A stretch of DNA of 64,000 nucleotides from DASUAS01 sp963819475 (GTDB lineage: Bacteria > Actinomycetota > Acidimicrobiia > IMCC26256 > DASPTH01), in the NCBI GenBank assembly GCA_963819475.1, contig CAWFWE010000002.1, forward strand, positions 682,001-746,000, in the 5' to 3' direction. Of the stretch, positions 50,439-58,986 are shown one piece after another. The position numbers and the translations under genes are program-made. Positions within the stretch are counted from its first letter, which is position 1, and every line of letters starts with the position of its first letter. Under the pieces are notes generated by a model. That model was not told the origin of the DNA. It ran no database searches and worked only from the letters and a program-made list of their open reading frames with translations.

Positions 50439-51406
50439 GTCGACAACGGGTCGGTGGGCTCCGGCGGAGGGCGGTGGGCGTGGCGCCGCTCCCGGTAGCG
50501 CGACCACAGCGTCTCGTTGATCACCGCCGACGTCGTCACCAACCGACCGAGCAGGTACGCCCACAGCAGTAGCGCCAGCGCGAAGCCGATCGCACCGTAG
50601 GTGCTCGTCTTGTGCTCCAGGTCACGCGCGATCCAGTAGACGGTCACCAGGTGCAGGGCCTCGAGCCCGATTCCGAAGACCACCGCACCGGGGAGGAACG
50701 CCGTCCACGGCGCGTCGGGCGCATGGGGCATGTGCCACGACACGAAGAGCCATACGGCTACCGGGAGGAGGACCCACAGGATGCTGGCCACGAGCCCCAC
50801 CACGAACGAGTCGCCACGCAGCTTGCCGATGAGCACCGACACCGCGAGCGCGAAGGTCACGATCAGCACGAGCATGCCCGCCGCGCGCGCCATGCTCGGG
50901 ACCTTTCCCGCGCGCGTGCGCCAGATGAGCGCGTGCACGATGCGTAACACCTTGAGCAGCGCCCGCGTCGCCAGCACGAGCGCGAACCCCACCACCACGA
51001 ACGCGAGGATCCGCTCGCCCGTCGACAGGTCGCCGACCCCGGCGAACGCCTTGGCCGCCACGCCCCCGATCCCGGACTTCCGGGCGAGCGTGCTGGGATC
51101 CTCGTCGGCGGCGCTGGCCCCGAGGCCGAACACCACCACGAGCATGAACACGTAGGGCACCAGGAAGAGGAACACCCGGAACGCCACCGCCCCGGCCAGG
51201 ACCCCGCCGCCGGCGGCCACGTCGCTCTCGACCGCTCCGAAGAGGGCGTCGACGAACCCCGACCGCGGGCGGGATTCCTCGAGCCGCCGGCGTGTGCGCT
51301 CCAGCCGGCCCACGACCTTCGCCTGCTCCGCCCGCAGCCGGTCCATGCGCGACCGGGTGACGGGGTCGTCGGCACCCGGCTCCACCGGAGGCGGCGGCGG
51401 GATCAT
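50435..51406 (-). CDS. YihY/virulence-factor BrkB family membrane protein
   Basis: A 323-residue six-helix membrane protein. The N-terminal charged coiled coil (MDRLRAEQAKVVGRLERTRRRLEE) is followed by DVAAGGGVLAGAVAFRVFLFLVPYVFM, helices at about 120-150 and 170-200, and GAIGFALALLLWAYLLGRLVTTSAVINETLW, the family signature. The function of BrkB proteins is not settled. The TGA of a short upstream remnant overlaps its ATG. Confidence 0.85.
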   Translation of the reverse strand: MIPPPPPVEPGADDPVTRSRMDRLRAEQAKVVGRLERTRRRLEESRPRSGFVDALFGAVESDVAAGGGVLAGAVAFRVFLFLVPYVFMLVVVFGLGASAADEDPSTLARKSGIGGVAAKAFAGVGDLSTGERILAFVVVGFALVLATRALLKVLRIVHALIWRTRAGKVPSMARAAGMLVLIVTFALAVSVLIGKLRGDSFVVGLVASILWVLLPVAVWLFVSWHMPHAPDAPWTAFLPGAVVFGIGLEALHLVTVYWIARDLEHKTSTYGAIGFALALLLWAYLLGRLVTTSAVINETLWSRYRERRHAHRPPPEPTDPLST

Positions 51407-51608
51407 CGGTCGATCACGGCCTCGATCCTTCCGTCGGCGACGGCCGGTTGCAACGCGGCGTGGTCCTCGACGGTCTGGTCGGCCGCGACCCAGCCCGCGT
51501 GCGAGGACCGCGGCCCGTCGACCCGGCGCGCGCGTCTGCCGCTCGCCGCTCCACGTTGGTCTTCAGGTCGGCCACCACCAGTCCCTCACCCCGCGGCGCG
51601 GGGCCCGG

Positions 51609-51785
51609 TCACTCGAACTGCGCGGTCACCCCTCCGAGCAGGACCGAGACCAGCGCCCCCAACGGCAACGCGCCCCAGTAGGACACATTGGCGTCGACGT
51701 TCCCGAGGAAGAGCATCAGCAGCCAGGTGGCGGGGAACGTTCCCACGAGGAAGATCACCGCGGCGAAAAACAGACCCTTGATCAT
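51609..51785 (-). CDS. Small two-helix membrane protein, 58 residues
   Basis: MIKGLFFAAVIFLVGTFPATWLLMLFLG and YWGALPLGALVSVLLGGVTAQFE are two membrane helices linked by NVDANVS. GGGAAGTGGGG precedes the ATG. It lies between the nucleosidase and yihY on the same strand. Unknown function. Confidence 0.6.
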   Translation of the reverse strand: MIKGLFFAAVIFLVGTFPATWLLMLFLGNVDANVSYWGALPLGALVSVLLGGVTAQFE

Positions 51786-51887
51786 CGTGTCCCCACTTCC
51801 CTCCGGTTTCCGGGAGGACAGCATGGACGACGGGGGATGCCCGGGCGCGGCAATCGCGTGGCAACGCCGAGAACGAGCTCGGGCGGG

Positions 51888-52595
51888 TCAGAGCGTGCGG
51901 GCGGCCGCGAGGGCGGCCGCCGCCGCCCGTTCGGTGGCGAGGGTGGAGTCCTCGGCCATCTGGGCGAGCATCGGGATGCGCTCCGGGTACTTCTCGAGGA
52001 AGGCGGTGATCGCCGCCTCGTTCGGGGTGCCGTCCTGGTTGCTCATGGCGAACACCTCGGCGTCGACGGTGCCGTCGCTCGCGCGGTCCGAGATGGCGCG
52101 GAACACCGACCACGGGATCGCGCGCTGCTCGCACGCGTGCGCGATGGCGGCCGTCTCCATGTCGAGCGACACGACCCCCTGCTCCCGCAGCTCGACGAGC
52201 ACGTCGAGGTCGGTGGTGAGGGTGTCGGTCGTCCACATCCGGCCCTCGTGGTGGGCGTCGCCGATGCGGGTCGGCCGGTGCTCGCGTCCGCTGGCGCCGA
52301 GTACGACGACCTCGGGGAGGACGAGCGTCCCGATCGGTGTCTCGTCCTCGAGCGCGCCGGTGATGCCGACCACGAGGACGTGCTCCACCTCGACCGCGTC
52401 GAGAAGCCGTTCGATGGCGGCGGTGGCGAGCTCGGTGCCCATGCCGGTGACGATCGCCACCACGTCGCGGCCGTCGAGCGTTCCGCGATGCACGGTCACG
52501 CCGTCGACGTCCGTCTCCGCCAGCTCGAGCTCACGCGACAAGGGTGTGAGCTCCATCGGCATCGCACAGACGAAGGCCAACGGTCTCGTGGTCAT
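51888..52595 (-). CDS. MTA/SAH nucleosidase-like nucleoside phosphorylase
   Basis: A 235-residue protein of the PNP/UDP family. It shows FVCAMPMELTPLSREL, the phosphate/ribose site IVTGMGTELATAAIERLL, the helical VVGITGAL segment and VVSLDMETAAIAHAC (catalytic/ribose Glu), and VFRAISDRASDG with the catalytic Asp. This fits 5'-methylthioadenosine/S-adenosylhomocysteine nucleosidases. A related nucleosidase (futalosine or purine) cannot be excluded. Confidence 0.8.
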   Translation of the reverse strand: MTTRPLAFVCAMPMELTPLSRELELAETDVDGVTVHRGTLDGRDVVAIVTGMGTELATAAIERLLDAVEVEHVLVVGITGALEDETPIGTLVLPEVVVLGASGREHRPTRIGDAHHEGRMWTTDTLTTDLDVLVELREQGVVSLDMETAAIAHACEQRAIPWSVFRAISDRASDGTVDAEVFAMSNQDGTPNEAAITAFLEKYPERIPMLAQMAEDSTLATERAAAAALAAARTL

Positions 52596-52685
52596 CCCGG
52601 CAGCCTGCCGCACGGGGGGCGGGGTCGCCAGCGTCACCCGGCCGGCTCCGCCCCGAACCCCGACGCGCCTGGAAGACTGGCCGGC

Positions 52686-52853
52686 GTGGTGCGCATCTAC
52701 GCCGGTGAGTGGACGGTCGACGAGCTGGCGGCGATCCAGCAGGAGCTGGAGCGCCGGGGCGTCCGCTACACGATGGACGCCGACGACCTCCTGGTCGACG
52801 AGCACGCCGAGCGCATGGTCGACATGATCGTCGAGTCGATCACCGAGACCTGA
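52686..52853 (+). CDS. Small conserved acidic protein, 55 residues
   Basis: The GTG-started protein reads VVRIYAGEWTVDELAAIQQELERRGVRYTMDADDLLVDEHAERMVDMIVESI. The alternation of two helices and a strand suggests a compact fold. Small proteins of this type are conserved in Actinomycetota (inference). The stop lies 6 nt from the end of the next gene on the other strand. Confidence 0.6.
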   Translation: MVRIYAGEWTVDELAAIQQELERRGVRYTMDADDLLVDEHAERMVDMIVESITET

Positions 52854-52859
52854 TCACCG

Positions 52860-52967
52860 CTAGCGGCGGTCCTCACGACGGTCGACCCGGTTGCGGGTGC
52901 GTTCGGCGGTGCCGACGACGACCGAGGTGGTGACGGCGGCGCGGGCGATGGGACGTCTTCCCAGCAT
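52860..52967 (-). CDS. Very small basic protein, 35 residues
   Basis: MLGRRPIARAAVTTSVVVGTAERTRNRVDRREDRR is preceded by a good ribosome site (AGGAG, 7 nt). The short hydrophobic stretch (AAVTTSVVVG) and Arg-rich end match tiny proteins found in actinobacteria near SHOCT-domain genes, with unknown role. It is too short to call with confidence. Confidence 0.5.
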   Translation of the reverse strand: MLGRRPIARAAVTTSVVVGTAERTRNRVDRREDRR

Positions 52968-53037
52968 GGTGTGCTCCTGTCGGAACGGGCGATGCGGACG
53001 GGTCAGCCGACCGACCCGGGCTCCGGGGCGAGCAGAA

Positions 53038-53054
53038 TTAGTTTCCCGAACTAA
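53038..53054. promoter_or_regulatory. Putative MarR operator
   Basis: TTAGTT-TCCCG-AACTAA is a perfect inverted repeat with a 5-nt spacer, a normal MarR-family site. It lies about 20 bp upstream of the regulator's ATG, with GGTATCCT just downstream as a candidate -10, and is unusually AT-rich for the window. Confidence 0.7.
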
Positions 53055-53074
53055 ATATCTGGTATCCTGGAGGC

Positions 53075-53539
53075 ATGACCGCCACGCCGCCCGCCACCCT
53101 CGCCGCCGACGCCGTGGAGGTCGCCGGCCGGCTCCGGATGTCGGCGTTCCGACTGACCCGCCTCCTGCGGCAGCAGGACACCGAGGGGCTTGCTCCGACC
53201 CTCAGCGCCGCGCTGGCTACCATCGTCCGTGACGGCCCGCTCACCCTGGGTGAGCTCGCGGCCCGTGAGCACGTGGCCCCGCCGAGCATCACCAAGGCGG
53301 TGGAGCGGCTCGTGGCCGCGGGGCTCGCGACCCGTGCCCCCGACGGGACCGATCGGCGGGTGGTGCGCGTCCGCGCCACCGCCGCCGGTCGCCGGCGCGT
53401 GGCGCAGAACCGGTCCCGCCGCACGGCATGGCTGGCGGGGCAGCTCAGCGACCTCTCCCCCGCCGACCTGGCCACGCTGGACGCCGCCACCGACGTGCTC
53501 GAGCGGCTCATCCATCGGTCGGATGGTGCCAACGCGTGA
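53075..53539 (+). CDS. MarR-family transcriptional regulator
   Basis: A 154-residue dimeric repressor. The winged helix spans ALATIVRDGPLTLGELAAREHVAPPSITKAVERLVAAGLATRAPDGTDRRVVRVRAT, with APPSITKAVERLVAAG as recognition helix and DGTDRR as wing. GGAGG lies 2 nt upstream of the start region. Its GTGA overlap with an MFS transporter indicates regulation of efflux by a small ligand, in the usual MarR way. Confidence 0.92.
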   Translation: MTATPPATLAADAVEVAGRLRMSAFRLTRLLRQQDTEGLAPTLSAALATIVRDGPLTLGELAAREHVAPPSITKAVERLVAAGLATRAPDGTDRRVVRVRATAAGRRRVAQNRSRRTAWLAGQLSDLSPADLATLDAATDVLERLIHRSDGANA

Positions 53540-54810
53540 AGGCGAAGACCCTCCGAGCCGTCCGCACGACGTTCCGCGCGCTGCGCAACCGCAACTTCCG
53601 GCTCTTCTTCACCGGGCAACTGATCTCGCAGGCCGGCACCTGGCTCACCACGATCGCCCTCACTCTCCTGGTGCTCCAGCTGACCCACAGCGGCGTCGCG
53701 ATCGGCGTGCTCACCGCCGCCCAGTTCGGGCCTGTCCTGCTGTTCGGCGCGTGGGGTGGCCTGGTCGCCGACCGGTCCGACAAGCGCCGCCTGCTGATCA
53801 TCACGCAGACGCTGGAGATGTTGCAGTCGTTCGCGCTCGCCGCGCTGGCGTTCATGAGCCACCCGCCGGTCGTCGCGTTCTACCTCACCGCGCTGGCCGG
53901 TGGCTTCATGCTCGCGTTCGACAACCCGGCGCGCCGGTCGTTCGTCGCCGAGATGGTGCCCGCGTCGGACGTGCAGAACGCCGTCACGCTCAACAGCGCG
54001 CTCATGACCAGCTCGCGTGTGGTCGGTCCTGCGCTCGCCGGCGTCCTCGTGGTGACCACCGGCTTCGGGTGGTGCTTCCTCCTCGACGGCGTCTCCTACC
54101 TCGCCGTGATCGCGAGCCTGGTCATGATGCGCCGGTCGGAGCTGCGCCAGCCTCCCGTGGTCGCCAAGGCGAGGGGCCAGCTGCGGGCCGCCGTCCGGTA
54201 CATCCACGACGTCCCCGACCTGTGGATCCCGCTGACGATGATGACGATCGTGGGCACGCTCACCTTCAACTTCGCGGTGGTGATCCCGCTCTTCGTCGAG
54301 CACACCCTCCACGGGAGCAACGGCTCGTTCACCTTGCTCTACTCGGTGTTGAGCGTCGGTTCGGTCATCGGTGCGCTGGCGGCCGCGCACGTGAAGGTGA
54401 TCGACACCCGTCACGTGGTGTGGGCGTCGATCGGGTTCGGGGTCGCGATGTTCGTCCTCGCGGGCGCACCGACCCTCCCGAGCGCGTTCCCCATCGCGCT
54501 GTTCGTCGGGCTCACGAGCGTGGCGTTCATCACGACGTCGACCGCGATCGTCCAGGTGAAGGCCGATCCCGCCATGCGCGGGCGCGTGCTGGCGCTGCAG
54601 GGCATGGTGCTGATCGGCAGCACGCCGATCGGCGGACCCCTGCTCGGGTGGATCTGCGACACCTACGGGGCGCGCACCGGCATCGTGGTCGGCGGGGTCG
54701 CCGCCGTCGCCGCGGGCGGCTGGGGCTACGTCATGCACCGGCGCATCGTGGAGTCGCGCGCGGTCGAGGCGACCCGAGAGGTGGAGTCGGCCCGCTTGAC
54801 GTCGGTCTGA
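53536..54810 (+). CDS. MFS transporter (putative drug/multi-compound efflux)
   Basis: A 424-residue protein with about 11-12 membrane helices. RNFRLFFTGQLISQAGTWLTTIALTLLVLQLTHSG and GAWGGLVADRSDKRRLLIITQ (the cytoplasmic loop 2-3 motif G-x3-D-R) and NPARRSFVAEMVPASDVQNAVTLNSA mark the Enterobactin-exporter/DHA-type MFS group. The GTG overlaps the MarR stop. The substrate is unknown. Confidence 0.87.
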   Translation: MKAKTLRAVRTTFRALRNRNFRLFFTGQLISQAGTWLTTIALTLLVLQLTHSGVAIGVLTAAQFGPVLLFGAWGGLVADRSDKRRLLIITQTLEMLQSFALAALAFMSHPPVVAFYLTALAGGFMLAFDNPARRSFVAEMVPASDVQNAVTLNSALMTSSRVVGPALAGVLVVTTGFGWCFLLDGVSYLAVIASLVMMRRSELRQPPVVAKARGQLRAAVRYIHDVPDLWIPLTMMTIVGTLTFNFAVVIPLFVEHTLHGSNGSFTLLYSVLSVGSVIGALAAAHVKVIDTRHVVWASIGFGVAMFVLAGAPTLPSAFPIALFVGLTSVAFITTSTAIVQVKADPAMRGRVLALQGMVLIGSTPIGGPLLGWICDTYGARTGIVVGGVAAVAAGGWGYVMHRRIVESRAVEATREVESARLTSV

Positions 54811-54828
54811 TCGCCAGCGCCCCCGCCG

Positions 54829-54834
54829 TAGTCT
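54829..54834 (+). promoter_or_regulatory. Putative -10 box (TAGTCT)
   Basis: TAGTCT lies 7 nt before the ATG at 54842, the same hexamer as at 21121. Confidence 0.45.
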
Positions 54835-54841
54835 CCCCCTC

Positions 54842-55882
54842 ATGCGGCGTCCCGCGGCCCTCGCCGTCGCTGCCCTGCTCGCAATGGTGGTCGCCGGCGC
54901 CTCGGCGGTGCAGGCGACCACGCCGTTCGCGGCCGCCGACGCGACCCTGCGCACGCGCGTCGCCGACGACGGACTTTCCGGCGGCGTGCTGCTCGTCGCG
55001 CGGGGCGACGAGCTCGTCCACCGCTTCGCGGTCGGCAGCATGGGTCAGCGCACGGTCATCCCCATCGCGTCGGCCAGCAAGTGGCTGACCGCGGCGACGC
55101 TCATGACCTTCGTGGACGACGGCCGCGTACACCTCGACGATCCGGTCGCCGACTACCTCCCCGGCTTCGACCGCGGCAAGGCCGACATCACGGTGCGCGA
55201 GCTCCTCTCACACCGCACCGGCCTGCCCTCGGCCTTGTGCGAGGGTGACCCCTCCAGCACCCTCGCCCGCTGCGTACGGTCGATCGCCGGCGGCGCCGAC
55301 CCGGCCGTCCTACCCGGCACCGAGTTCCACTACAGCGGCGTGGGCTTCGTGATCGCGGGTCGGTTGATCGAGCGCCTGAGCGGCACGTCGTTCGAGGCCG
55401 CATTCGAAGCTCGCATCGCCCGGCCTCTCGGGATGAGCCACACCCGGTTCGACGGCATCGCCCGTCCACACACGCGCAATCCCGCGCCCGCGGCCTCGGC
55501 CCGTTCGAGCGTTCGCGACTACGCTCGGTTCCTCCGCATGCTGGCCCATGACGGTGCCGTCGACGGCCACGTGGTGCTGCAGTCGGCGTCGGTCGCCGAG
55601 ATCGAACGGGACCAGGTCACCGGTCTCGACACCAGCAACGACGGCGCGGTCCAGATCACCGGCATCCGGACCTACGGGCTGGGTGTGTGGCGCGACGTGG
55701 TCGGGCCCGACGACGAGATCCAGGTCGTCAGCGGCAGCGGCGCACTCGGCTTCTACCCGTGGATCGATCGCGTGCACGGCACGTACGGCATCGTCGCGGT
55801 CGACGACGAGCGCAACGGCGCGGAGCACGCCGTCCCCGCGTCGCAGGGCCTCGCGCGGATGCTCTGGGAGGCGGCGGCCTGA
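54842..55882 (+). CDS. Serine hydrolase, class C beta-lactamase-like
   Basis: A 346-residue exported protein. The signal peptide (ALAVAALLAMVVAGASAVQA) is followed by SASK (Ser77 and Lys80 of SxxK) and YSGVGFVIAGRLIE (Tyr of the YxN-like site). The third element KTG is not obvious (a VSGSGALGF segment occurs near the C-terminus). Such proteins include beta-lactamases, D-aminopeptidases and esterases. The role is uncertain. Confidence 0.82.
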   Translation: MRRPAALAVAALLAMVVAGASAVQATTPFAAADATLRTRVADDGLSGGVLLVARGDELVHRFAVGSMGQRTVIPIASASKWLTAATLMTFVDDGRVHLDDPVADYLPGFDRGKADITVRELLSHRTGLPSALCEGDPSSTLARCVRSIAGGADPAVLPGTEFHYSGVGFVIAGRLIERLSGTSFEAAFEARIARPLGMSHTRFDGIARPHTRNPAPAASARSSVRDYARFLRMLAHDGAVDGHVVLQSASVAEIERDQVTGLDTSNDGAVQITGIRTYGLGVWRDVVGPDDEIQVVSGSGALGFYPWIDRVHGTYGIVAVDDERNGAEHAVPASQGLARMLWEAAA

Positions 55883-55888
55883 AGCGGC

Positions 55889-56374
55889 TCAGCGCCGCAG
55901 CCCCTGGGCCAGCACGGCTTGGGCCTCGTCGGAGCCGAGCACGCGGGTCGTGCGCCTGGCGATGCGCCAGCCGTCGGCTTCGCGCGCCAGCTCCCACCGG
56001 TTGCACCCGATGCGAAACAGGACGAAGTCGTCGCCCTGCCGGAGGTAGATCCGCGAGTACCCCACCGCGACCGCGCTGTCACCATCGACGCGCACCGCCG
56101 CCGGTCCGATGGTGTGCGCGCAGTTCGGGAGCAGACGCTGGTGTCCGCGGCCGAGGACCATCGCCTCGACGTCGGCGCGGCTCTGCATCAACCCGCCGTC
56201 GACGTCGAACACTGCGTCCTCGGTGAACAGCTCGCCGGTCGCGTGCGCGTCGCCGGTATCGACCGCGAACCCGTACTCGACGATCGTGCGGGTCACCGCC
56301 AGCTCGTCCTCCAGCGCCTGCACGCGCGCCTCCAGCGCGCCGAGCCGCTGGGCCACGTCATCCGTCATCGTCAC
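55889..56374 (-). CDS. SnoaL/NTF2-like protein
   Basis: A 161-residue protein with an N-terminal coiled coil (AQRLGALEARVQALEDEL) and an NTF2-like fold: TRTIVEYGFAVDTGDAHATGELFTEDAVFDVDGG and a final sheet DGWRIARRTTRVL. Such proteins are dehydratases, isomerases or binding proteins for small molecules. It overlaps the upstream LLM oxidoreductase by 4 bp (GTGA). Confidence 0.8.
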   Translation of the reverse strand: MTMTDDVAQRLGALEARVQALEDELAVTRTIVEYGFAVDTGDAHATGELFTEDAVFDVDGGLMQSRADVEAMVLGRGHQRLLPNCAHTIGPAAVRVDGDSAVAVGYSRIYLRQGDDFVLFRIGCNRWELAREADGWRIARRTTRVLGSDEAQAVLAQGLRR

Positions 56375-57261
56375 ACCGCCTCCGCGATCGGCACCAGCGC
56401 CTCGAGCTGCTCGACGTAGTGTTGCGGCGAGCGGTGCCGGAAGCTCACGTTCACCATCGTCGCCCCGATCCCGGCCCGCGCCTGCAGCGCCCGCCGCGCC
56501 GCGTCGGGGTCGTCGAGCGGGTCGAGCAACCGCCCGACGGGTAGCACGACCTCGAACGGCGGGAGGTCAGCCGCCTCCTGCCGTCGTGCCCATGTGTCGC
56601 TCCTGCGCACGCGTTCGAGCAGCGCGGTCTCGTCGTCGATCGAGAGCCCGAAGGGCGCCCAGCCGTCGGCCAGCTCGACCACGCGGCGCAGCGACCGCGC
56701 CGTCCGACCGCCGATCCAGAGCGGCACCGTCTGCTGCACGCCGCAGGGATCCACCAGCACCCCCTCGTAGTCGTAGAACTCGCCGTGGTATTCGGGCTGC
56801 CGGCGACCGAAGCTGGTCCGGAGCGCACGCAGGGCGTCGTCGCCACGTGCACCGCGGTCGCGGAATTCGGCGCCGAGGAGCTCGAATTCCTCCTGCAGCG
56901 TGCCGACACCGACGCCGAGGATCAAGCGGCCGTTCGAGATGCGGTCGAGCGTGCCGTAACGCTTGGCGATCGCCAGTGGGTGGTGGTAGCCGAGCACGAG
57001 GACGTACGTCGCGAACCGGATGCGTTCGGTGCGCGCGGCGAGATACCCGAAGGTGGCGAGCGGGTCCCAGTACCGGCCGCCGCGCACCGCGGCGACTTCA
57101 TCCGGGATGATGACGTGCTCGCTGCACGTCACGTACTCGTACCCGAGCCGATCGGCTGCTTCGACCAGCGGGACGACCTCGTCGAAGGCGGCGTCGACCT
57201 CCCAAGGCGCGTGGCCGTTCGGGGTCATCGTGAACAGCGGGGGCGTGATGCCGAGGCGCAT
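56371..57261 (-). CDS. F420-dependent LLM-class oxidoreductase
   Basis: A 296-residue bacterial-luciferase-fold enzyme. RLGITPPLFT, AADRLGYEYVTCSEHVIIP, RIRFATYVLVLGYHHPLAIAKRYGTLDRISNGRLILGVGVG and EGVLVDP are typical, as is PLWIGGRTARSLRRVVELADGWAP. The F420 (not FMN) cofactor is inferred from the actinobacterial family. It is coupled to the SnoaL-like gene by GTGA. The substrate is unknown. Confidence 0.88.
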   Translation of the reverse strand: MRLGITPPLFTMTPNGHAPWEVDAAFDEVVPLVEAADRLGYEYVTCSEHVIIPDEVAAVRGGRYWDPLATFGYLAARTERIRFATYVLVLGYHHPLAIAKRYGTLDRISNGRLILGVGVGTLQEEFELLGAEFRDRGARGDDALRALRTSFGRRQPEYHGEFYDYEGVLVDPCGVQQTVPLWIGGRTARSLRRVVELADGWAPFGLSIDDETALLERVRRSDTWARRQEAADLPPFEVVLPVGRLLDPLDDPDAARRALQARAGIGATMVNVSFRHRSPQHYVEQLEALVPIAEAV

Positions 57262-57331
57262 GTGGAACGGCTCCCTTCCCGGCGTCAGCCGGACGAGGAC
57301 GCGCGCCGATCGACGACGAGCGACCGGACGG

Positions 57332-58879
57332 TCATGGCGAGCTCGACGGCAGCCGGAGCGCGAGCAGGTGTGGCGGCTTGGCTCCGCCGACGGGGATGTA
57401 GAGGGTGTCGCCGACGGCCGCGAGCCAGCCGTTGATGGTCCCGCGAGCTTGGTACTTCCAGACCATCGTGCCGGTGCCGCGGTCCAGCGCCACGACGGTG
57501 CCGTCGAGGAGCGCGGTGAAGACGAGATCGTTCACCACCGTGGCGCCGCCGAGCGGGTCGCCGGGCACCTTGGTGTCCCAGACCACTTTGCCCGTCCACG
57601 CGCGGATGGCAACGACCTCGCCGTCGTGCGTACCCAACTGACCGCCGAAGTAGGACGGCCGGTCGGGCGGGAGCGTCGACGGCGCGTTGACGGTCGCGAC
57701 GTAGACCACACCGTCGGCGGCGGCCGGTGGCGTGAGGATCCCTCCGTACGTGCCGGGCCAGACATCGGTGGGGCCCGTCAGCGTACGGTCGGTGTCGTGA
57801 CGGTGGACCCCCACCGCACGCTGCCAGAGGACGCGCCCGGTGCCGGGATCGAGTCCGACCACCTCGCCCGACTTGCCCACGCTGACCACGATCTCACGAC
57901 CCTTGGGAAGCCGAGCGACGAGGGCGTGGATCTGGTCGCGGTCGTAGAGGTCGTGCCGGGTCACCTGGTGGTACCAGCGCAGCGTGCCGGTGTCGACATC
58001 GAGCGCGAGGAGCGAGTCGGAGTAGAGGTTGTCACCCGGACGACTCGTGCCGTTGGGGTACTCGGCGGTGCCGACGAAGGGTGCGGGGTTGGCGGTCCCG
58101 AAGTACACGACCCGTCGCTCGGTGTCGACGGCCGGCGTGTACCACGCGCCACCACCGGAGTTGACCTCGGGGTGGCCCCAGAGATCGTCACCCTTCACCG
58201 TCTCGAACGACCAGCGCACGACGCCCGTCGCGGCATCCAGCGCGTAGAGCACACCGCGATCGCCGGGGGTGAAGATCCCGTCGATGCTCACCGGCACGGT
58301 CGAGGCGAACACGAGCCCGTCGAAGACGGTCGGCTGGATGTCGACGCCCAGGGTCGGCGTGGTCGCCAACTTCGTGCGCCACAACTCCTTCCCGGTGTTC
58401 TGGTCGAGTGCCAGCACCCCGTTCGACCCCGCGTCGGCGACGACCCGACCGTCGGCCACCGCGACGCCGAACGGCCCGATGTTGAACCCGCTCGCGGCGC
58501 TGGTCCAGCGAGTCGTGCCGGTGTCGGCGTCGATCGCGACGACCACGCCCGAACCGCCCTGGACGTACACAGTGCCGTCGACGACCACCGCCGCCGTCGA
58601 CAACGTCGCGGCCCCGGGCGCCTCGGCCGCGAACGCCTCCTGCAGCCGGGCGACGTTCGCGCTCGTGATCCGGCTCCCGACCGCCGCCCGCGCGTTGTCG
58701 TAGTTCTGCCCCGGCAGGGGCCAGCCGGCCGTCGACGTGGGCTGCCGAGCCGTCCCCGCGACCCTCGAGGTCGCGGGTGCCGCCGCCCGCACTCCGCTCC
58801 CGGCGATCCCGACGAGCACGACGGTCGCCGCCGCGACCATCACCCGCGGCCGATGCCCGCGACCCGTGCCGTCACGCAT
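57332..58879 (-). CDS. Exported PQQ-type beta-propeller protein
   Basis: A 515-residue protein with a signal sequence (RVMVAAATVVLVGIAGSGVRA) and an eight-bladed propeller of repeats such as VYVQGGSGVVVAIDADTGTTRWTS, LALDQNTGKELWRTKL, LYALDAATGVVRWSFE, VVGLDPGTGRVLWQ and VVALDRGTGTMVWKY. These W-motifs are shared by PQQ dehydrogenases and BamB-like binding proteins. No PQQ-ligand cysteine pair was identified, so the enzymatic role is open. Confidence 0.82.
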   Translation of the reverse strand: MRDGTGRGHRPRVMVAAATVVLVGIAGSGVRAAAPATSRVAGTARQPTSTAGWPLPGQNYDNARAAVGSRITSANVARLQEAFAAEAPGAATLSTAAVVVDGTVYVQGGSGVVVAIDADTGTTRWTSAASGFNIGPFGVAVADGRVVADAGSNGVLALDQNTGKELWRTKLATTPTLGVDIQPTVFDGLVFASTVPVSIDGIFTPGDRGVLYALDAATGVVRWSFETVKGDDLWGHPEVNSGGGAWYTPAVDTERRVVYFGTANPAPFVGTAEYPNGTSRPGDNLYSDSLLALDVDTGTLRWYHQVTRHDLYDRDQIHALVARLPKGREIVVSVGKSGEVVGLDPGTGRVLWQRAVGVHRHDTDRTLTGPTDVWPGTYGGILTPPAAADGVVYVATVNAPSTLPPDRPSYFGGQLGTHDGEVVAIRAWTGKVVWDTKVPGDPLGGATVVNDLVFTALLDGTVVALDRGTGTMVWKYQARGTINGWLAAVGDTLYIPVGGAKPPHLLALRLPSSSP

Positions 58880-58986
58880 GAGGGGCGGAAGCTACCCGGT
58901 CGACCCTGGCACGTCGAGGCACGCGGGCTGTCCGGCCCGGCCCGCACGGCGGTAGGTTCCGCAGTCCGCCGACCGAGGGAGCGATC

